Source: Bacillus sp. FJAT-45350
GTDB taxonomy: Bacteria; Bacillota; Bacilli; Bacillales; NISU01
Direction: 5' to 3'
DNA length: 64,000 nucleotides
Assembly: GCF_002335805.1 (NCBI RefSeq)
Contig: NZ_NISU01000001.1
Coordinates: 752,079-816,078, forward strand
Shown: in pieces, positions 27,546 to 36,307 of the stretch
Position numbering within the stretch: the stretch's first letter is position 1
Layout of the letters: the number at the start of each line of letters is the position of its first letter
Position numbers and translations under genes: made by a program
The notes under the pieces: generated by a model
What the model saw: only the letters and a program-made list of their open reading frames with translations
What the model was told of the DNA's origin: nothing
Databases searched by the model: none

Positions 27546-28286
27546 ATGAATAAAACCCTTGAATTGCTTCAAGGTCATACATCCATTCGTTCTTTTACAA
27601 ATCAACCACTGACAGAGGAACAACGAGATGCAATCTTTAAGGCAGCTAATCAAACGTCATCTTTCAGCCTGTTGCAGGTGGTTTCTATTATTAGGATTAC
27701 AGACCCAAATCTTCGAAAAAAAGTGATGCAACTCTCTGTAAATCAACCGTATATCGAAGAAGCAGCAGAGTTTTGGATTTTTTGTGCAGATTTTAACCGA
27801 AATCATGAAATTGCTCCCAACGTAGACCTTGACTATATTGAATACCTATTAATAGGATCATTCGATGCTGGGCTCATGGCTCAAAATGCTTTAACTGCAG
27901 CGGAATCAATGGGACTCGGTGGTGTCTATATCGGCGGAGTAAGGGCTAATATTACAGAATTAAGCGAGGTATTAAATTTACCAAAGTATGTGATTCCTTT
28001 AGTAGGACTATGCATAGGGCATCCTGCTGGAGAGAAGCCTGGACTAAAACCGCGTTTGCCTCAATCTATGGTCATGTTTGATAATCAATATCAGCCATTA
28101 GATGAAGAACAATTAGCAACTTATGACCAACAGATGCGTGAATATTATGAAAATCGTTCTGTTAAAGCACCTTTCACAGTGAAGAAAGTAAAGGGATGGA
28201 AAGATCATATTGAGGATCATCTTGAAAGAAGCAAGTTGCCCTTTATGCTCGAGTATTTAAACAAACAAGGATTTGCAAAAAAATAA
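27546..28286 (+). CDS. NADPH-dependent nitroreductase / FMN reductase (NfrA-like)
   Basis: 246 residues of the NfsA/NfrA nitroreductase family: HTSIRSFTNQPLTEEQ at the N-terminus, AAESMGLGGVYIGGVR and LVGLCIGHPAGEKPGLKPRLP in the FMN-binding core. Members reduce flavins, nitroaromatics or oxygen with NADPH. Positioned between monooxygenase and pump genes, it is the likely supplier of FMNH2 to the luciferase-type enzymes here. GAGGAGAGG precedes ATG 27546. Confidence 0.9.
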   Translation: MNKTLELLQGHTSIRSFTNQPLTEEQRDAIFKAANQTSSFSLLQVVSIIRITDPNLRKKVMQLSVNQPYIEEAAEFWIFCADFNRNHEIAPNVDLDYIEYLLIGSFDAGLMAQNALTAAESMGLGGVYIGGVRANITELSEVLNLPKYVIPLVGLCIGHPAGEKPGLKPRLPQSMVMFDNQYQPLDEEQLATYDQQMREYYENRSVKAPFTVKKVKGWKDHIEDHLERSKLPFMLEYLNKQGFAKK

Positions 28287-28323
28287 ATTGTTATTAATTT
28301 AATGAATGTACGAGGAGATAAAA

Positions 28324-29748
28324 ATGAAGAATCAATATAATACGCGTGCCATTATGGCAGCACTACTTATGTGCGGTTTCGTCGGTATGTTCAGCGAAAC
28401 GGCTCTCAATATTGCAATGACTAACTTAATGGAAGTGTTCCAAATTTCGGCCACAACCGCACATTGGTTAACAACTGGGTTCTTACTAACACTCGGCATT
28501 TTAATGCCAATGAGCGGGTTACTGCTACTAATGTTTACGACGAGGCAGCTGTTCGTAGCTTCTCTCATCAGTTTAATTTTAGGTACATTGATTGCAGCGC
28601 TCGCGTTTAGTTTTGAAATGTTAATGATCGGCCGAGTCTTACAGGCCGTTGGCATGGGCTTGTTGCTTCCACTCATGTTTAATACTGTTCTTGTAATCTA
28701 TCCGCCTGAAAAGCGGGGGGCTGCCATGGGATTTGTTGGGCTTGTTATCATGTTTGCTCCAGCTACCGGACCGACCATAGGTGGTCTATTAATCCAATAT
28801 TTAACATGGCATTACATCTTCTGGTTATCGCTACCACTTTTGGTTATAGGATTGTTAATAGGTCTAAAGTACTTGGAAAACGTTACGGATGTCACTAAGC
28901 CTAGAATCGATCTGCTATCTGTTTTATTGTCAACAATCGGTTTCGGAGGAGTTGTCTATGGCTTCAGTAAGGCGGGCGAAGGAGTTGAAGGTTGGAGCGG
29001 CATGATTGTTATCGTCGTTGGACTTATTGCTCTGGTGTTGTTCATACTAAGGCAGAACTTTATGCACGAACCGATGTTAAATCTGAGGGTTTTCAAGTAT
29101 CCGATGTATGTTGTTGGGATGCTTCTAGTACTGTCATGTATGATGATTATTATGTCAAGCATGATTATTCTGCCGATGTTTCTGCAAACTGGTGCAGGAT
29201 TATCTGTTTTCATCGCCGGCCTCATGCTTTTACCGGGCAGCGCGTTGAACGGTATCCTATCACCACTAGTGGGGCGTTTATTTGATAAGTATGGACCGAA
29301 ATGGCTCGTTACTCCCGGCCTCATTCTCGTTACAGTGATGTTATGGTTCTTTACGACCCTATCCCCGGTTTCTTCAGTAACCTTTATCGTGGCTCTGCAT
29401 ATCGGCCTCATGGTGGGAGTAGCTATGATTTGGATGCCTGCTCAAACGAACGGACTAAATCAATTACCGCCGGAATTATACCCGCATGGTACGGCAGTCT
29501 TAAACACACTGCAGCAGGTTGCAGGCGCGATTGGTATAGCGATCGCAATCAGTATCCTTACTGGTGGGATGGAGAAATACTTGCATAGCTCCTCCGATCC
29601 TACACAGCTGACCGAAATAGCAAACGCGATGACGGCAGGATCACAAAGTGTGTTCTGGTTCACGATGCTCATTGCATTGATTGGCTTGATCTTAGCATTC
29701 TTCATTCGCCGGGTAGTCAACCACGAGGAGAGGTATTCAGCGCATTGA
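28324..29748 (+). CDS. MFS drug/solute exporter, DHA2 (EmrB/QacA) type
   Basis: 474 residues, about 14 hydrophobic helices. Family motifs: GRVLQAVGMGLLLPL (motif B-like), antiporter motif C in APATGPTIGGLL, and a motif A-like LVGRLFDKYGPKW. ATG 28324 follows CGAGGAGAT; an in-frame ATG at 28306 has no ribosome site. The gene is noticeably more GC-rich than its neighbours, with codons such as GCG, CCG and GGC, suggesting recent acquisition. It probably exports the substrate or product of the monooxygenases. Confidence 0.9.
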   Translation: MKNQYNTRAIMAALLMCGFVGMFSETALNIAMTNLMEVFQISATTAHWLTTGFLLTLGILMPMSGLLLLMFTTRQLFVASLISLILGTLIAALAFSFEMLMIGRVLQAVGMGLLLPLMFNTVLVIYPPEKRGAAMGFVGLVIMFAPATGPTIGGLLIQYLTWHYIFWLSLPLLVIGLLIGLKYLENVTDVTKPRIDLLSVLLSTIGFGGVVYGFSKAGEGVEGWSGMIVIVVGLIALVLFILRQNFMHEPMLNLRVFKYPMYVVGMLLVLSCMMIIMSSMIILPMFLQTGAGLSVFIAGLMLLPGSALNGILSPLVGRLFDKYGPKWLVTPGLILVTVMLWFFTTLSPVSSVTFIVALHIGLMVGVAMIWMPAQTNGLNQLPPELYPHGTAVLNTLQQVAGAIGIAIAISILTGGMEKYLHSSSDPTQLTEIANAMTAGSQSVFWFTMLIALIGLILAFFIRRVVNHEERYSAH

Positions 29749-29764
29749 TGCTGTTGTAAATAAC

Positions 29765-29806
29765 AACAGGGTCACTTAGAAAATTAATATATAAGTTGAC
29801 CCTGTG
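29765..29806 (+). terminator. Terminator after the MFS gene
   Basis: ACAGGGTCA and TGACCCTGT form a 9-bp stem with additional CTT/AAG pairing and an AT-rich loop. A T-rich stretch follows. It splits the cluster into two transcription units. Confidence 0.65.
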
Positions 29807-29914
29807 TATTTATCTTTTTCAGGTGTTTTACTTGTTATATACCCGATAACTGTAAAAGAAAAAAGTTCTTTTATAAATAGTTATTATTCTATTGATAAAA
29901 AGGAGTTATATTGA

Positions 29915-30964
29915 ATGGTCAAAAATGAACTTAATAATGATCTGCAGTTATCCATCTTAGATTTTGTACATGTATATCCTGGTAGTAATCCCATTCAAAG
30001 TTTAAAAAATTCAACGGAAATGGTCCAACTAGCTGACAGATTAGGTTATAAGAGATACTGGTTCACGGAACATCATAGTACTCCTAGCCAAATGAGAACA
30101 TCTCCGGATTTGTTAAGTCTACACGCAGCTTCACATACCAAAAATATACGTGTAGGTTCAGGAGGGATTATGTTACCTAACCATAGTCCATTGAAAGTGG
30201 TAGAAAACTTTACATTACTTGAAGCACTCTATCCTGGCAGGGTAGACCTTGGAATAGGAAGAGCATCGGGAACAGATGGATTAACTGCATTAGCCTTACA
30301 ACGTTCACAAGAGTCAGTTACTGCAAATGACTTTCCAGAACAATTAAATCAATTACTCTCGTTTTTTTCACGAAATTTCCCAGCTCACCACCCTTTCAAG
30401 AAGATAATCGTTCCAGGGAATGAATCAATCGTACCCGATATGTATATGTTAGGTTCCAGCCAGGGCGGTGTACAGTTCGCTATAGATAAAGGACTTGGTT
30501 TTGTGTTTGCAGCCCACTTAGCACCGAGAGTAGCTATACCAATGCTTCGTTTCTATCGTGAAAATTTCAAGCCATCTATTTATATGAAAGAGCCACAGAG
30601 CATGTTAGCTATTGGAGTTATTACAGCAGAAACAGAGGAAGAGGCAAAATATTTTGCAGGGCCATTGGAATTAATGTGGGCAAGAATGGCAACGGGTTCA
30701 CGCGATCTTTCATTTCCATCACTAGAGGAAGCCAGTAAGTATGTTTATACATTACAGGAAGAGGAAGCCCGTCAATATAATAAAGACCGTTTTGTTATTG
30801 GGAGTGTAGCCAATGTTGCTGAAAAGTTAAAACGATTGGCAAAAGAAGCTTTAGTAGATGAAATTATAATCGCTGATTTTTATCCTAGTCAAGAAAGCAG
30901 ACTAAAAGGACATCAATTACTAGCAGAAGCATTTGATATAAATTTAAATAGCTATCAAGATTAG
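29915..30964 (+). CDS. LLM-class flavin oxidoreductase (MsnO8/luciferase alpha-like)
   Basis: 349 residues. LSILDFVHVYPGSNP at the N-terminus, RYWFTEHHSTP, GSGGIMLPNHSPLKVVENFTLLEALYPGRVDLGIGRASGTD (the group-2 LLM signature) and SSQGGVQFAIDKGLG are all present. It belongs to the luciferase-like group that uses free FMNH2, different from the NtaA type. AAAGGAG precedes ATG 29915. 21 bp before the second NtaA-type gene, so co-transcribed. Confidence 0.9.
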   Translation: MVKNELNNDLQLSILDFVHVYPGSNPIQSLKNSTEMVQLADRLGYKRYWFTEHHSTPSQMRTSPDLLSLHAASHTKNIRVGSGGIMLPNHSPLKVVENFTLLEALYPGRVDLGIGRASGTDGLTALALQRSQESVTANDFPEQLNQLLSFFSRNFPAHHPFKKIIVPGNESIVPDMYMLGSSQGGVQFAIDKGLGFVFAAHLAPRVAIPMLRFYRENFKPSIYMKEPQSMLAIGVITAETEEEAKYFAGPLELMWARMATGSRDLSFPSLEEASKYVYTLQEEEARQYNKDRFVIGSVANVAEKLKRLAKEALVDEIIIADFYPSQESRLKGHQLLAEAFDINLNSYQD

Positions 30965-30984
30965 AACGAAAGAAGGTGAAATGA

Positions 30985-32112
30985 ATGAAAGAAAAAAGAC
31001 AACTTAAAATAGCCGGGACTATAGATGGGGTAGGCTGGAATTACATGGGCTGGCGCCACCCAGATATGCCAGCATATGCTAGTGAAAGCATTGATTACTA
31101 TGTACAAAAAGCAAAAAGATTAGAAGAGGGAAAGTTTGACACCATCTTTTTAACTGACGTTAGCCATATTGGTCCAGGTATGCTTCCTCATTACCTTAGT
31201 ATGTTTGAAGGTGTAAGTATTCTGTCTGCCTTAAGCATGGTGACGCATTCCATAGGACTTACTGCCACAATTGCAACTTCCTATGCGGATCCATTCACTG
31301 TTTCCCGTCAAATGGCTTCTCTTGACAAAATCAGTAATGGCCGAGCAGGATGGAATGCTGTCACTTCTAATCCAGGAGGACTAGCAAATTATAGTCGCAC
31401 TCATCTTTCTAAAGCAGATTTGTATCCAATGAAAAAAGAGTTCTTAGAGATTGTCGAAGGTCTCTGGGACTCCTATGAGGATGACGCATTTATACGGGAT
31501 AAAAAAAGCGGCGTATTCTTTGATCCACAAAAAATGCATGCTCTAAATTATAGAGGAAACTATTTTTCTGTGGATGGTCCTTTAAATATTAGTCGTTCCA
31601 GACAAGGAAGACCGGTTATTTTCCAAGCTGGAACTTCTTCAGATTTCATGAATATTGCCTCAAAGCATGCCGACGGTGTATTTCTCCCGGCTGATCATTT
31701 AGAAGATGCAAAAGCTTTTAGTCAAGAGTTAAAGAGAAGAGTGGAATTGGAAGGGCGTTCGTTTGATGATTTCCTACTTACGATTTCACATAATCCGATT
31801 GTAGGAAGAACAGAAAGAGAAGCTGAAGATAAATTTCAGGAACTGCAAGAGCTGATGCCGATTTACCGTATCCCAAAACCGAAAATTTTTGGTTCGGCAG
31901 AAAAGGTAGCAGATCAAATTCAACACTGGTACGAGGCAGGGGCGATGGATCTATTGCTGCTAAGACAGGAGCATCCTTCAGGGTTTGATGACTTTATTGA
32001 TTTAGTCGTTCCTATCTTACAAGAAAGAGGAATCTTCCGTAAAGAATATGAATCAAACACTTTACGTGGAAATTTGGGTTTACCTTATCCAGAAAATAGA
32101 TATTCTATCTAA
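30985..32112 (+). CDS. Flavin-dependent monooxygenase, NtaA/DszA family, short form
   Basis: 375 residues, about 70 shorter than 26185-27528. The FMN core is intact: EGKFDTIFLTDVSH, TSYADPFTVSRQMASLDKISNGRAGWNAVTS, RPVIFQAGTSSDFMNIASKHADGVF. The missing part lies in the C-terminal third, before FGSAEKVADQIQHWYEAGAMD, where full-length relatives carry an extra insertion. The reading frame is continuous, so this looks like a natural compact version and not a frameshift. AGAAGGTGA precedes ATG 30985. Confidence 0.88.
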   Translation: MKEKRQLKIAGTIDGVGWNYMGWRHPDMPAYASESIDYYVQKAKRLEEGKFDTIFLTDVSHIGPGMLPHYLSMFEGVSILSALSMVTHSIGLTATIATSYADPFTVSRQMASLDKISNGRAGWNAVTSNPGGLANYSRTHLSKADLYPMKKEFLEIVEGLWDSYEDDAFIRDKKSGVFFDPQKMHALNYRGNYFSVDGPLNISRSRQGRPVIFQAGTSSDFMNIASKHADGVFLPADHLEDAKAFSQELKRRVELEGRSFDDFLLTISHNPIVGRTEREAEDKFQELQELMPIYRIPKPKIFGSAEKVADQIQHWYEAGAMDLLLLRQEHPSGFDDFIDLVVPILQERGIFRKEYESNTLRGNLGLPYPENRYSI

Positions 32113-32147
32113 TTATACTTTGATTAAACAGAGGAGAGGTGTGACCA

Positions 32148-32369
32148 ATGAAAATGGAGGACATTATCCTCACTTGTATAAAAGAACACCCAGGAATAAG
32201 TGCAAAGAAGATTGTTTCATGTTTCGATTCAAAAACAAACAATTTATTAGTAACGGAAGAAACGAATCCTCAAGCTTCTATTTTTAAACAATTAAGGACC
32301 CTGAAGAAAAAAGGGAATCTTCTTAACAGAGGTGATCGCTGGTACTTTATGAATCGAAATATTGGATAA
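32148..32369 (+). CDS. Small winged-helix-like protein, 73 residues
   Basis: The layout (IILTCIKEHPGISAKKIVSCF, then FKQLRTLKKKGNLLNRGDRWYF) resembles a compact winged helix as in small regulators. No other domain. GAGGAGAGGTG lies before ATG 32148, 35 bp after the monooxygenase gene; probably co-transcribed. Could be a co-regulator of the cluster; no family recognised. Confidence 0.6.
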   Translation: MKMEDIILTCIKEHPGISAKKIVSCFDSKTNNLLVTEETNPQASIFKQLRTLKKKGNLLNRGDRWYFMNRNIG

Positions 32370-32411
32370 TTGGCATTTGATGGTTCTTTATTGGTTGTAA
32401 TTGATTAACTA

Positions 32412-32425
32412 TTTAGTATACTAAA
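32412..32425. promoter_or_regulatory. Palindrome TTTAGTATACTAAA, MarR-operator-like
   Basis: A perfect 14-bp palindrome with the TTAG-N4-CTAA frame shared by the three palindromes around marR. It lies after the last gene of the cluster and faces no intact gene, so it may be a relic of a lost promoter. Confidence 0.35.
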
Positions 32426-32455
32426 AATATTTATATACTGAGCAACTTCAGTATT

Positions 32456-32521
32456 TGTGCCTGCCACTACCCGAAGTATGTCGACATCATCGACAAAATA
32501 CGGTGGTGACAGGCACTTTTT
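32456..32521 (+). terminator. Long hairpin with GTGCCTG/CAGGCAC ends
   Basis: GTGCCTGCCACTACC pairs imperfectly with GGTGGTGACAGGCAC around a loop of about 35 bases that has its own GTCGA...TCGAC pairing, and TTTTT follows. Terminator-shaped; also resembles dispersed GTGCCTGTCACC repeats seen in bacilli (from memory). Confidence 0.5.
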
Positions 32522-32686
32522 GTGATCGTATAGAGAAGTCTCTATAAAAGAAATAATCTTAATCTTATTGGAAAAAATTGAATTGATTTTGAAGAAGAAC
32601 TCATAAAAGAAACTCTTTTACTGCGCAGTACAACGATACTATTCAATAGAAAATGATATTCCACAATTGACGCGATTGCGGAAGAC

Positions 32687-32727
32687 AGCCTAATTCCTCG
32701 GTAAAGATAAGGAGGATTAGGCTTTTT
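32687..32727 (+). terminator. Terminator in a decayed region
   Basis: AGCCTAATTCCTC and GGAGGATTAGGCT form an imperfect 12-bp stem around about 11 bases, followed by five T. No intact gene precedes it on this strand, consistent with gene loss. Confidence 0.6.
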
Positions 32728-32754
32728 CACTTCAAAACCGTTGACGTCTTCTAT

Positions 32755-32928
32755 TTAGTATAAATCTCTGCTCCAATAGTAGATGAGTTGATGGTTTCTT
32801 TCAATAGTTCTTCCTTCTTCCATAAGAATTGCTATATTCATATTGAACAAACCATGAGCATTTGGCTTCACAGTTCATAAATCATAATCACTTGGTACAA
32901 TTTTCTCTTTAGTTTCAATAACTTTCAT
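32755..32928 (-). pseudogene. Remnant ORF with an in-frame TGA
   Basis: From ATG 32928 the minus strand reads MKVIETKEKIVPSDYDL, TGA at 32877-32875, then TVKPNAHGLFNMNIAILMEE and on to TAA at 32755. The frame stays open after the TGA for 39 codons. A Trp codon mutated from TGG is the simplest reading, in a region full of debris. No Cys-like redox motif surrounds the site and there is no proper ribosome spacing, so a selenoprotein is unlikely. Family unknown. Confidence 0.4.
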
Positions 32929-32944
32929 CCTCAAAAAACAATAT

Positions 32945-33145
32945 CTACCTTCTGATTATCAATGGATAAATTATTGTAGGTTCATTTTTTACACAATCTT
33001 CTATCCAATCTTGTAAACCCGAAACAGAGAATACAGCTACCATATTAAGTTCATCATGGTGCTTTTCAAAAACATTTATGAGTTCATTCATATTTTGAAT
33101 TTCGTTAGAATTATAAAGAACACTAAACGAATCGATAAAAATCAC
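32945..33145 (-). CDS. Hypothetical 66-residue ORF, possibly a fragment
   Basis: Minus-strand frame with acidic, helical character (NMNELINVFEKHHDELNMV, GLQDWIEDCVKNE). It has a weak start context and no recognised family. It lies just upstream of the TGA-interrupted remnant on the same strand, so both may come from one decayed locus. Confidence 0.3.
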   Translation of the reverse strand: MIFIDSFSVLYNSNEIQNMNELINVFEKHHDELNMVAVFSVSGLQDWIEDCVKNEPTIIYPLIIRR

Positions 33146-33190
33146 CTATTTTTCTTGGACCATCATTTCTTCTATTTCTATTTTCTTTGA

Positions 33191-33367
33191 CTCTTTTTGA
33201 AAGATGAGACGAGGAGTAGTAGGCTGTGGTTTAGAAGAAGGTTGGCTGCGACTCTTTATGAATTACTAGATGAGAAGTTGATTGATGTGCAAGAACGTCA
33301 GCAGCAGATTAGCGAAAATCTGACTTTGGAGTATGAGGTGGGGGAGGAGAGGGCTACTCTTGTATGA
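33191..33367 (+). pseudogene. C-terminal gene remnant
   Basis: A frame open without start codon from 33191 to TGA at 33365. Its well-formed helical sequence (RRLAATLYELLDEKLIDVQE, then EVGEERATLV) is clearly coding-like. The parent family is not recognised. Together with the two features to its left it marks 32.5-33.4 kb as a gene graveyard. Confidence 0.4.
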
Positions 33368-33486
33368 GTGGTCTAATTTTATTTCGTCCCTATTTTAAAA
33401 TTGAAAACAACTGAAACTAACCATATTAAATAGTATTTCACGTAACAATTTAATAATAACTATTTGCTACTAATGAGATGTTCAAC

Positions 33487-34395
33487 TTATAAATGCTCTA
33501 TATATATTCTTACATAATTCTTAAATTCCGAAGCAACAGGTGAAATAGATTTTTCTTTCTTTTGAATCCACCCATATTTAATATCAGTATGTTCAAAATT
33601 AATTAATGGAATTTGAATAATGTTTTCGTAATTACCTCCAGGAAAACTATTTAATTTAGATTTAGACATAATGGTTAATGCTAACCCCTCAGAAACAGCT
33701 TTTATTATAGTACTAACATTGTTAGAAAAAAATAAAATATTTAATTGGCCATACTCTTCTTGAAAGGCATTAATGAGGTGCTTCGTGTTGTCACCGTTAA
33801 ATAGAGCAAGAGGTACATTAATGAGATCTTCCGGAATTATAAATTTTTTTGTTGCAAATTTAGAATTTTTACTAACACAGACACAAACTTCCGCTTCAAG
33901 TAATACTTCAAATTCAACCTTATCTAAATTTATCCATTCCTCATTATAAAGCGCAATTAAACCTATTTCTGCTTTATCATTAACAATGTCATTTATAACA
34001 TCTGTAACATTCTTTTCGAATATTTCTGTTTTTAATTTAGGATAGTCGTTTTTAAAACTAATAAGTGGTTTTATTAGAGTAGTGGGTAAAAGAGAAGGTA
34101 CAACAGATAGCCTCAAATAACTCACTATATCTATTCCAGCTTGCATCTGGGCCATTTCTTTTAGCTCATATATATGAGTAATAATCTTTTTTGCTTTGTT
34201 GATAAATTTTTGTCCGTCTTGAGTCGGATGGGCCCCCTTTTTAGTACGAGTAAATAAAATAACATTTAGCTCTTTTTCTAAACTTGTAATTGCTTGACTG
34301 ATACCAGGCTGTGAAACATGAAGGTTTTTAGCTGCTTTAGATAAGCTCCCGCACTTAGCAACTTCGGTGATAAATTGTAATTGTTCAATATTCAT
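33487..34395 (-). CDS. LysR-family transcriptional regulator
   Basis: 302 residues. N-terminal HTH: MNIEQLQFITEVAKCGSLSKAAKNLHVSQPGISQAI (residues 1-36). A LysR substrate-binding domain follows (YLRLSVVPSLLPTTLIKPL, EIGLIALYNEEW, GLALTIMSKSKL). It is transcribed away from the TRAP transporter operon, the usual placement for an activator of that operon. The effector is probably a dicarboxylate or ester taken up by the TRAP system, with malonate a candidate because of the mdc operon downstream. Confidence 0.92.
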   Translation of the reverse strand: MNIEQLQFITEVAKCGSLSKAAKNLHVSQPGISQAITSLEKELNVILFTRTKKGAHPTQDGQKFINKAKKIITHIYELKEMAQMQAGIDIVSYLRLSVVPSLLPTTLIKPLISFKNDYPKLKTEIFEKNVTDVINDIVNDKAEIGLIALYNEEWINLDKVEFEVLLEAEVCVCVSKNSKFATKKFIIPEDLINVPLALFNGDNTKHLINAFQEEYGQLNILFFSNNVSTIIKAVSEGLALTIMSKSKLNSFPGGNYENIIQIPLINFEHTDIKYGWIQKKEKSISPVASEFKNYVRIYIEHL

Positions 34396-35147
34396 TTACT
34401 TCCTCCTTTATATAAGTTCAGGTTATGAATTATATAATAAATAATTAATTTACTTCCATTGTACTTATGGATTAAACTTAAGTAAATATAAAAAATCAAA
34501 AAATTCTATGTTTTTTGTTAATTAGTAAGAAAAAGTTCCGTGATACGAAAAAGGAGGTGAACCATGTTATATCAATTTTCTATTTAACTTGGGAAGGGGT
34601 TTATTAAACTCTTTTTCTAATGTAATTATTGGATAGAGTATTGTGTGAGTTTGTGAAATACTTGGAGTTTACTTTGGTCGTAGAAAGTAAGAAAATTTCT
34701 GTCAGCAATTTTAACATTGGCCGTTAAATGTTAAACCCTACGTTACACTGATTTGTTTTGAAAACGTATACAATTTGAGGATGAACTTGAACTAATCTAG
34801 GTAGCTTTTTATATGAATTAATTAGAAAACAATGGACCTTACTCAGGAGGCTAATATTAGAAATAATGTTAGGAGGCTACGATCTATTAGATACAGAAAT
34901 CTATTCTTTTCTTTAAATATTATAATTTTAAAATATTGAGAAGCCAATAGGAGGGGAGCTTAGCTACATAAGTAAAACAAAATTTCAGAAGTGCTATAGT
35001 ACAAGTTTACTTTATTTATAGGATAGTTAATTCTTCTAAAAACAATTTGTTTAGGAGGTGAAAGTGTTGGGAATTCCATAATTTGTTTCTTGTTAGAGTG
35101 ATAATATTTGTAAAACCTTACTTCGATAATAGGGAGGAATTTATTTT
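34396..35147. other. Long intergenic leader rich in Shine-Dalgarno sites
   Basis: 752 bp between divergent LysR and TRAP genes without an intact gene. Six AGGAGG-like sites occur (near 34553, 34845, 34871, 34951, 35053 and 35131). The first is an ideal AAGGAGGTGA preceding a 7-codon frame (MLYQFSI, ATG 34564); another at 35053 precedes a 5-codon GTG frame. A 35-codon frame starts at 34832. Only the last site serves a recognised gene (dctP). The region may hold leader peptides or be eroded coding sequence. Confidence 0.4.
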
Positions 35148-36185
35148 ATGAAAAATAAACTGTTTTTAAGTCTACTGGGTTTTATATTTTTTATTATAGC
35201 TGGTTGTAGTAATTCAGAAATAACAGGTAATAGTTCTACAAATGATGAACAAAGTGGAGGGAATGAAGCAAAGGAAACTATAACATTAAAATTAGGACAT
35301 CCTGCTCCACCTCAACATTCTTATGGTCTAGCAGCAACAGCTTTTGCAGAAGAAATTGAACAGGCATCCAATGGAAGATTAAAGATTGAAGTTTACGATT
35401 CTTCTCAACTAGGGGGTCAAAGAGAACTTACTGAACAAATTCAAGTAGGAACACTGGATATGGGAGTAATAGCAGCGGGAGTAGTTTCAAATTTTGTTGA
35501 TGAATTATCTATTTTGGACCTTCCTTTTCTATTTACTGATTTAGATCATGTTTATCGTTCTTTAGATGGAGAAGTGGGTGAAGTACTAACTGAAAAAATA
35601 AACAATGCCGGTTTTGTAAATCTTGGAATTTGGGAGCTGGGATTTAAGGATTTAAGAAGCAGGAATACTCCAATCTATTCAGTAGAAGACATGAGAGGGC
35701 TAAAAGTTAGAATTCAAGAAAGTCCGATCCTTGTTGAAACGTATCGCAGTTTAAGTGCTGATCCAACACCTATGGATGCAGCTGAATTATATACTGGTCT
35801 TCAACAAGGAATTGTAGAAGCAACTGAGGGTCCCTATGGATCGTTTAGAGATTTAAATTTATATGAAGTTCAAGATTATTATAGTGAATTAAATATATCT
35901 TATGGTGCTGCTATCTTTTTAATGAATCCTAGGGTTTTAGATTCACTTGACCCCGACCTTCAAGAGTTGGTATTAGAATTATCAGCAAAACATACACAAT
36001 TGCAAAGGCAAATCAATCAAGATGCAGAACAAAATGCTAAAGAATATGTTATGGAACATGGAATCATAGTGGTTGAATCAGATGAAATTGATGTTCAATC
36101 ATTTAGAGATGCGACTCAACCAGTATATGAAAAATTGGGAGAGCAATATATTGATTTAATTGAAATTGTAAGAAATCTAGAATAA
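35148..36185 (+). CDS. TRAP transporter substrate-binding lipoprotein (DctP family)
   Basis: 345 residues: signal peptide with lipobox IAGCS (Cys about residue 20), a polar linker, then the DctP fold (TLKLGHPAPPQHSYGLAATAFAEEIEQ-like start, SQLGGQRELTEQIQVGTLDMG, and LKVRIQESPILVETYRSL with the carboxylate-binding Arg). It captures an organic acid outside the membrane for the DctQM permease. GGGAGGAA precedes ATG 35148. First gene of the operon. Confidence 0.92.
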   Translation: MKNKLFLSLLGFIFFIIAGCSNSEITGNSSTNDEQSGGNEAKETITLKLGHPAPPQHSYGLAATAFAEEIEQASNGRLKIEVYDSSQLGGQRELTEQIQVGTLDMGVIAAGVVSNFVDELSILDLPFLFTDLDHVYRSLDGEVGEVLTEKINNAGFVNLGIWELGFKDLRSRNTPIYSVEDMRGLKVRIQESPILVETYRSLSADPTPMDAAELYTGLQQGIVEATEGPYGSFRDLNLYEVQDYYSELNISYGAAIFLMNPRVLDSLDPDLQELVLELSAKHTQLQRQINQDAEQNAKEYVMEHGIIVVESDEIDVQSFRDATQPVYEKLGEQYIDLIEIVRNLE

Positions 36186-36307
36186 GTTTCAACCTTATTT
36201 TTTAATTTAGATTTAAAAAATCGGATAGATAGATGAAGAAAATACTTAGAATGTACAAGAAAGTAAGGTTCTCTCTTATTTTCTTGTACATTGAGAGGTG
36301 AAGAAGT

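Noticed and set aside
32875-32877. TGA in the 32755-32928 frame as selenocysteine
   Set aside because: No redox motif, poor start context, debris all around; TGG to TGA mutation explains it better.
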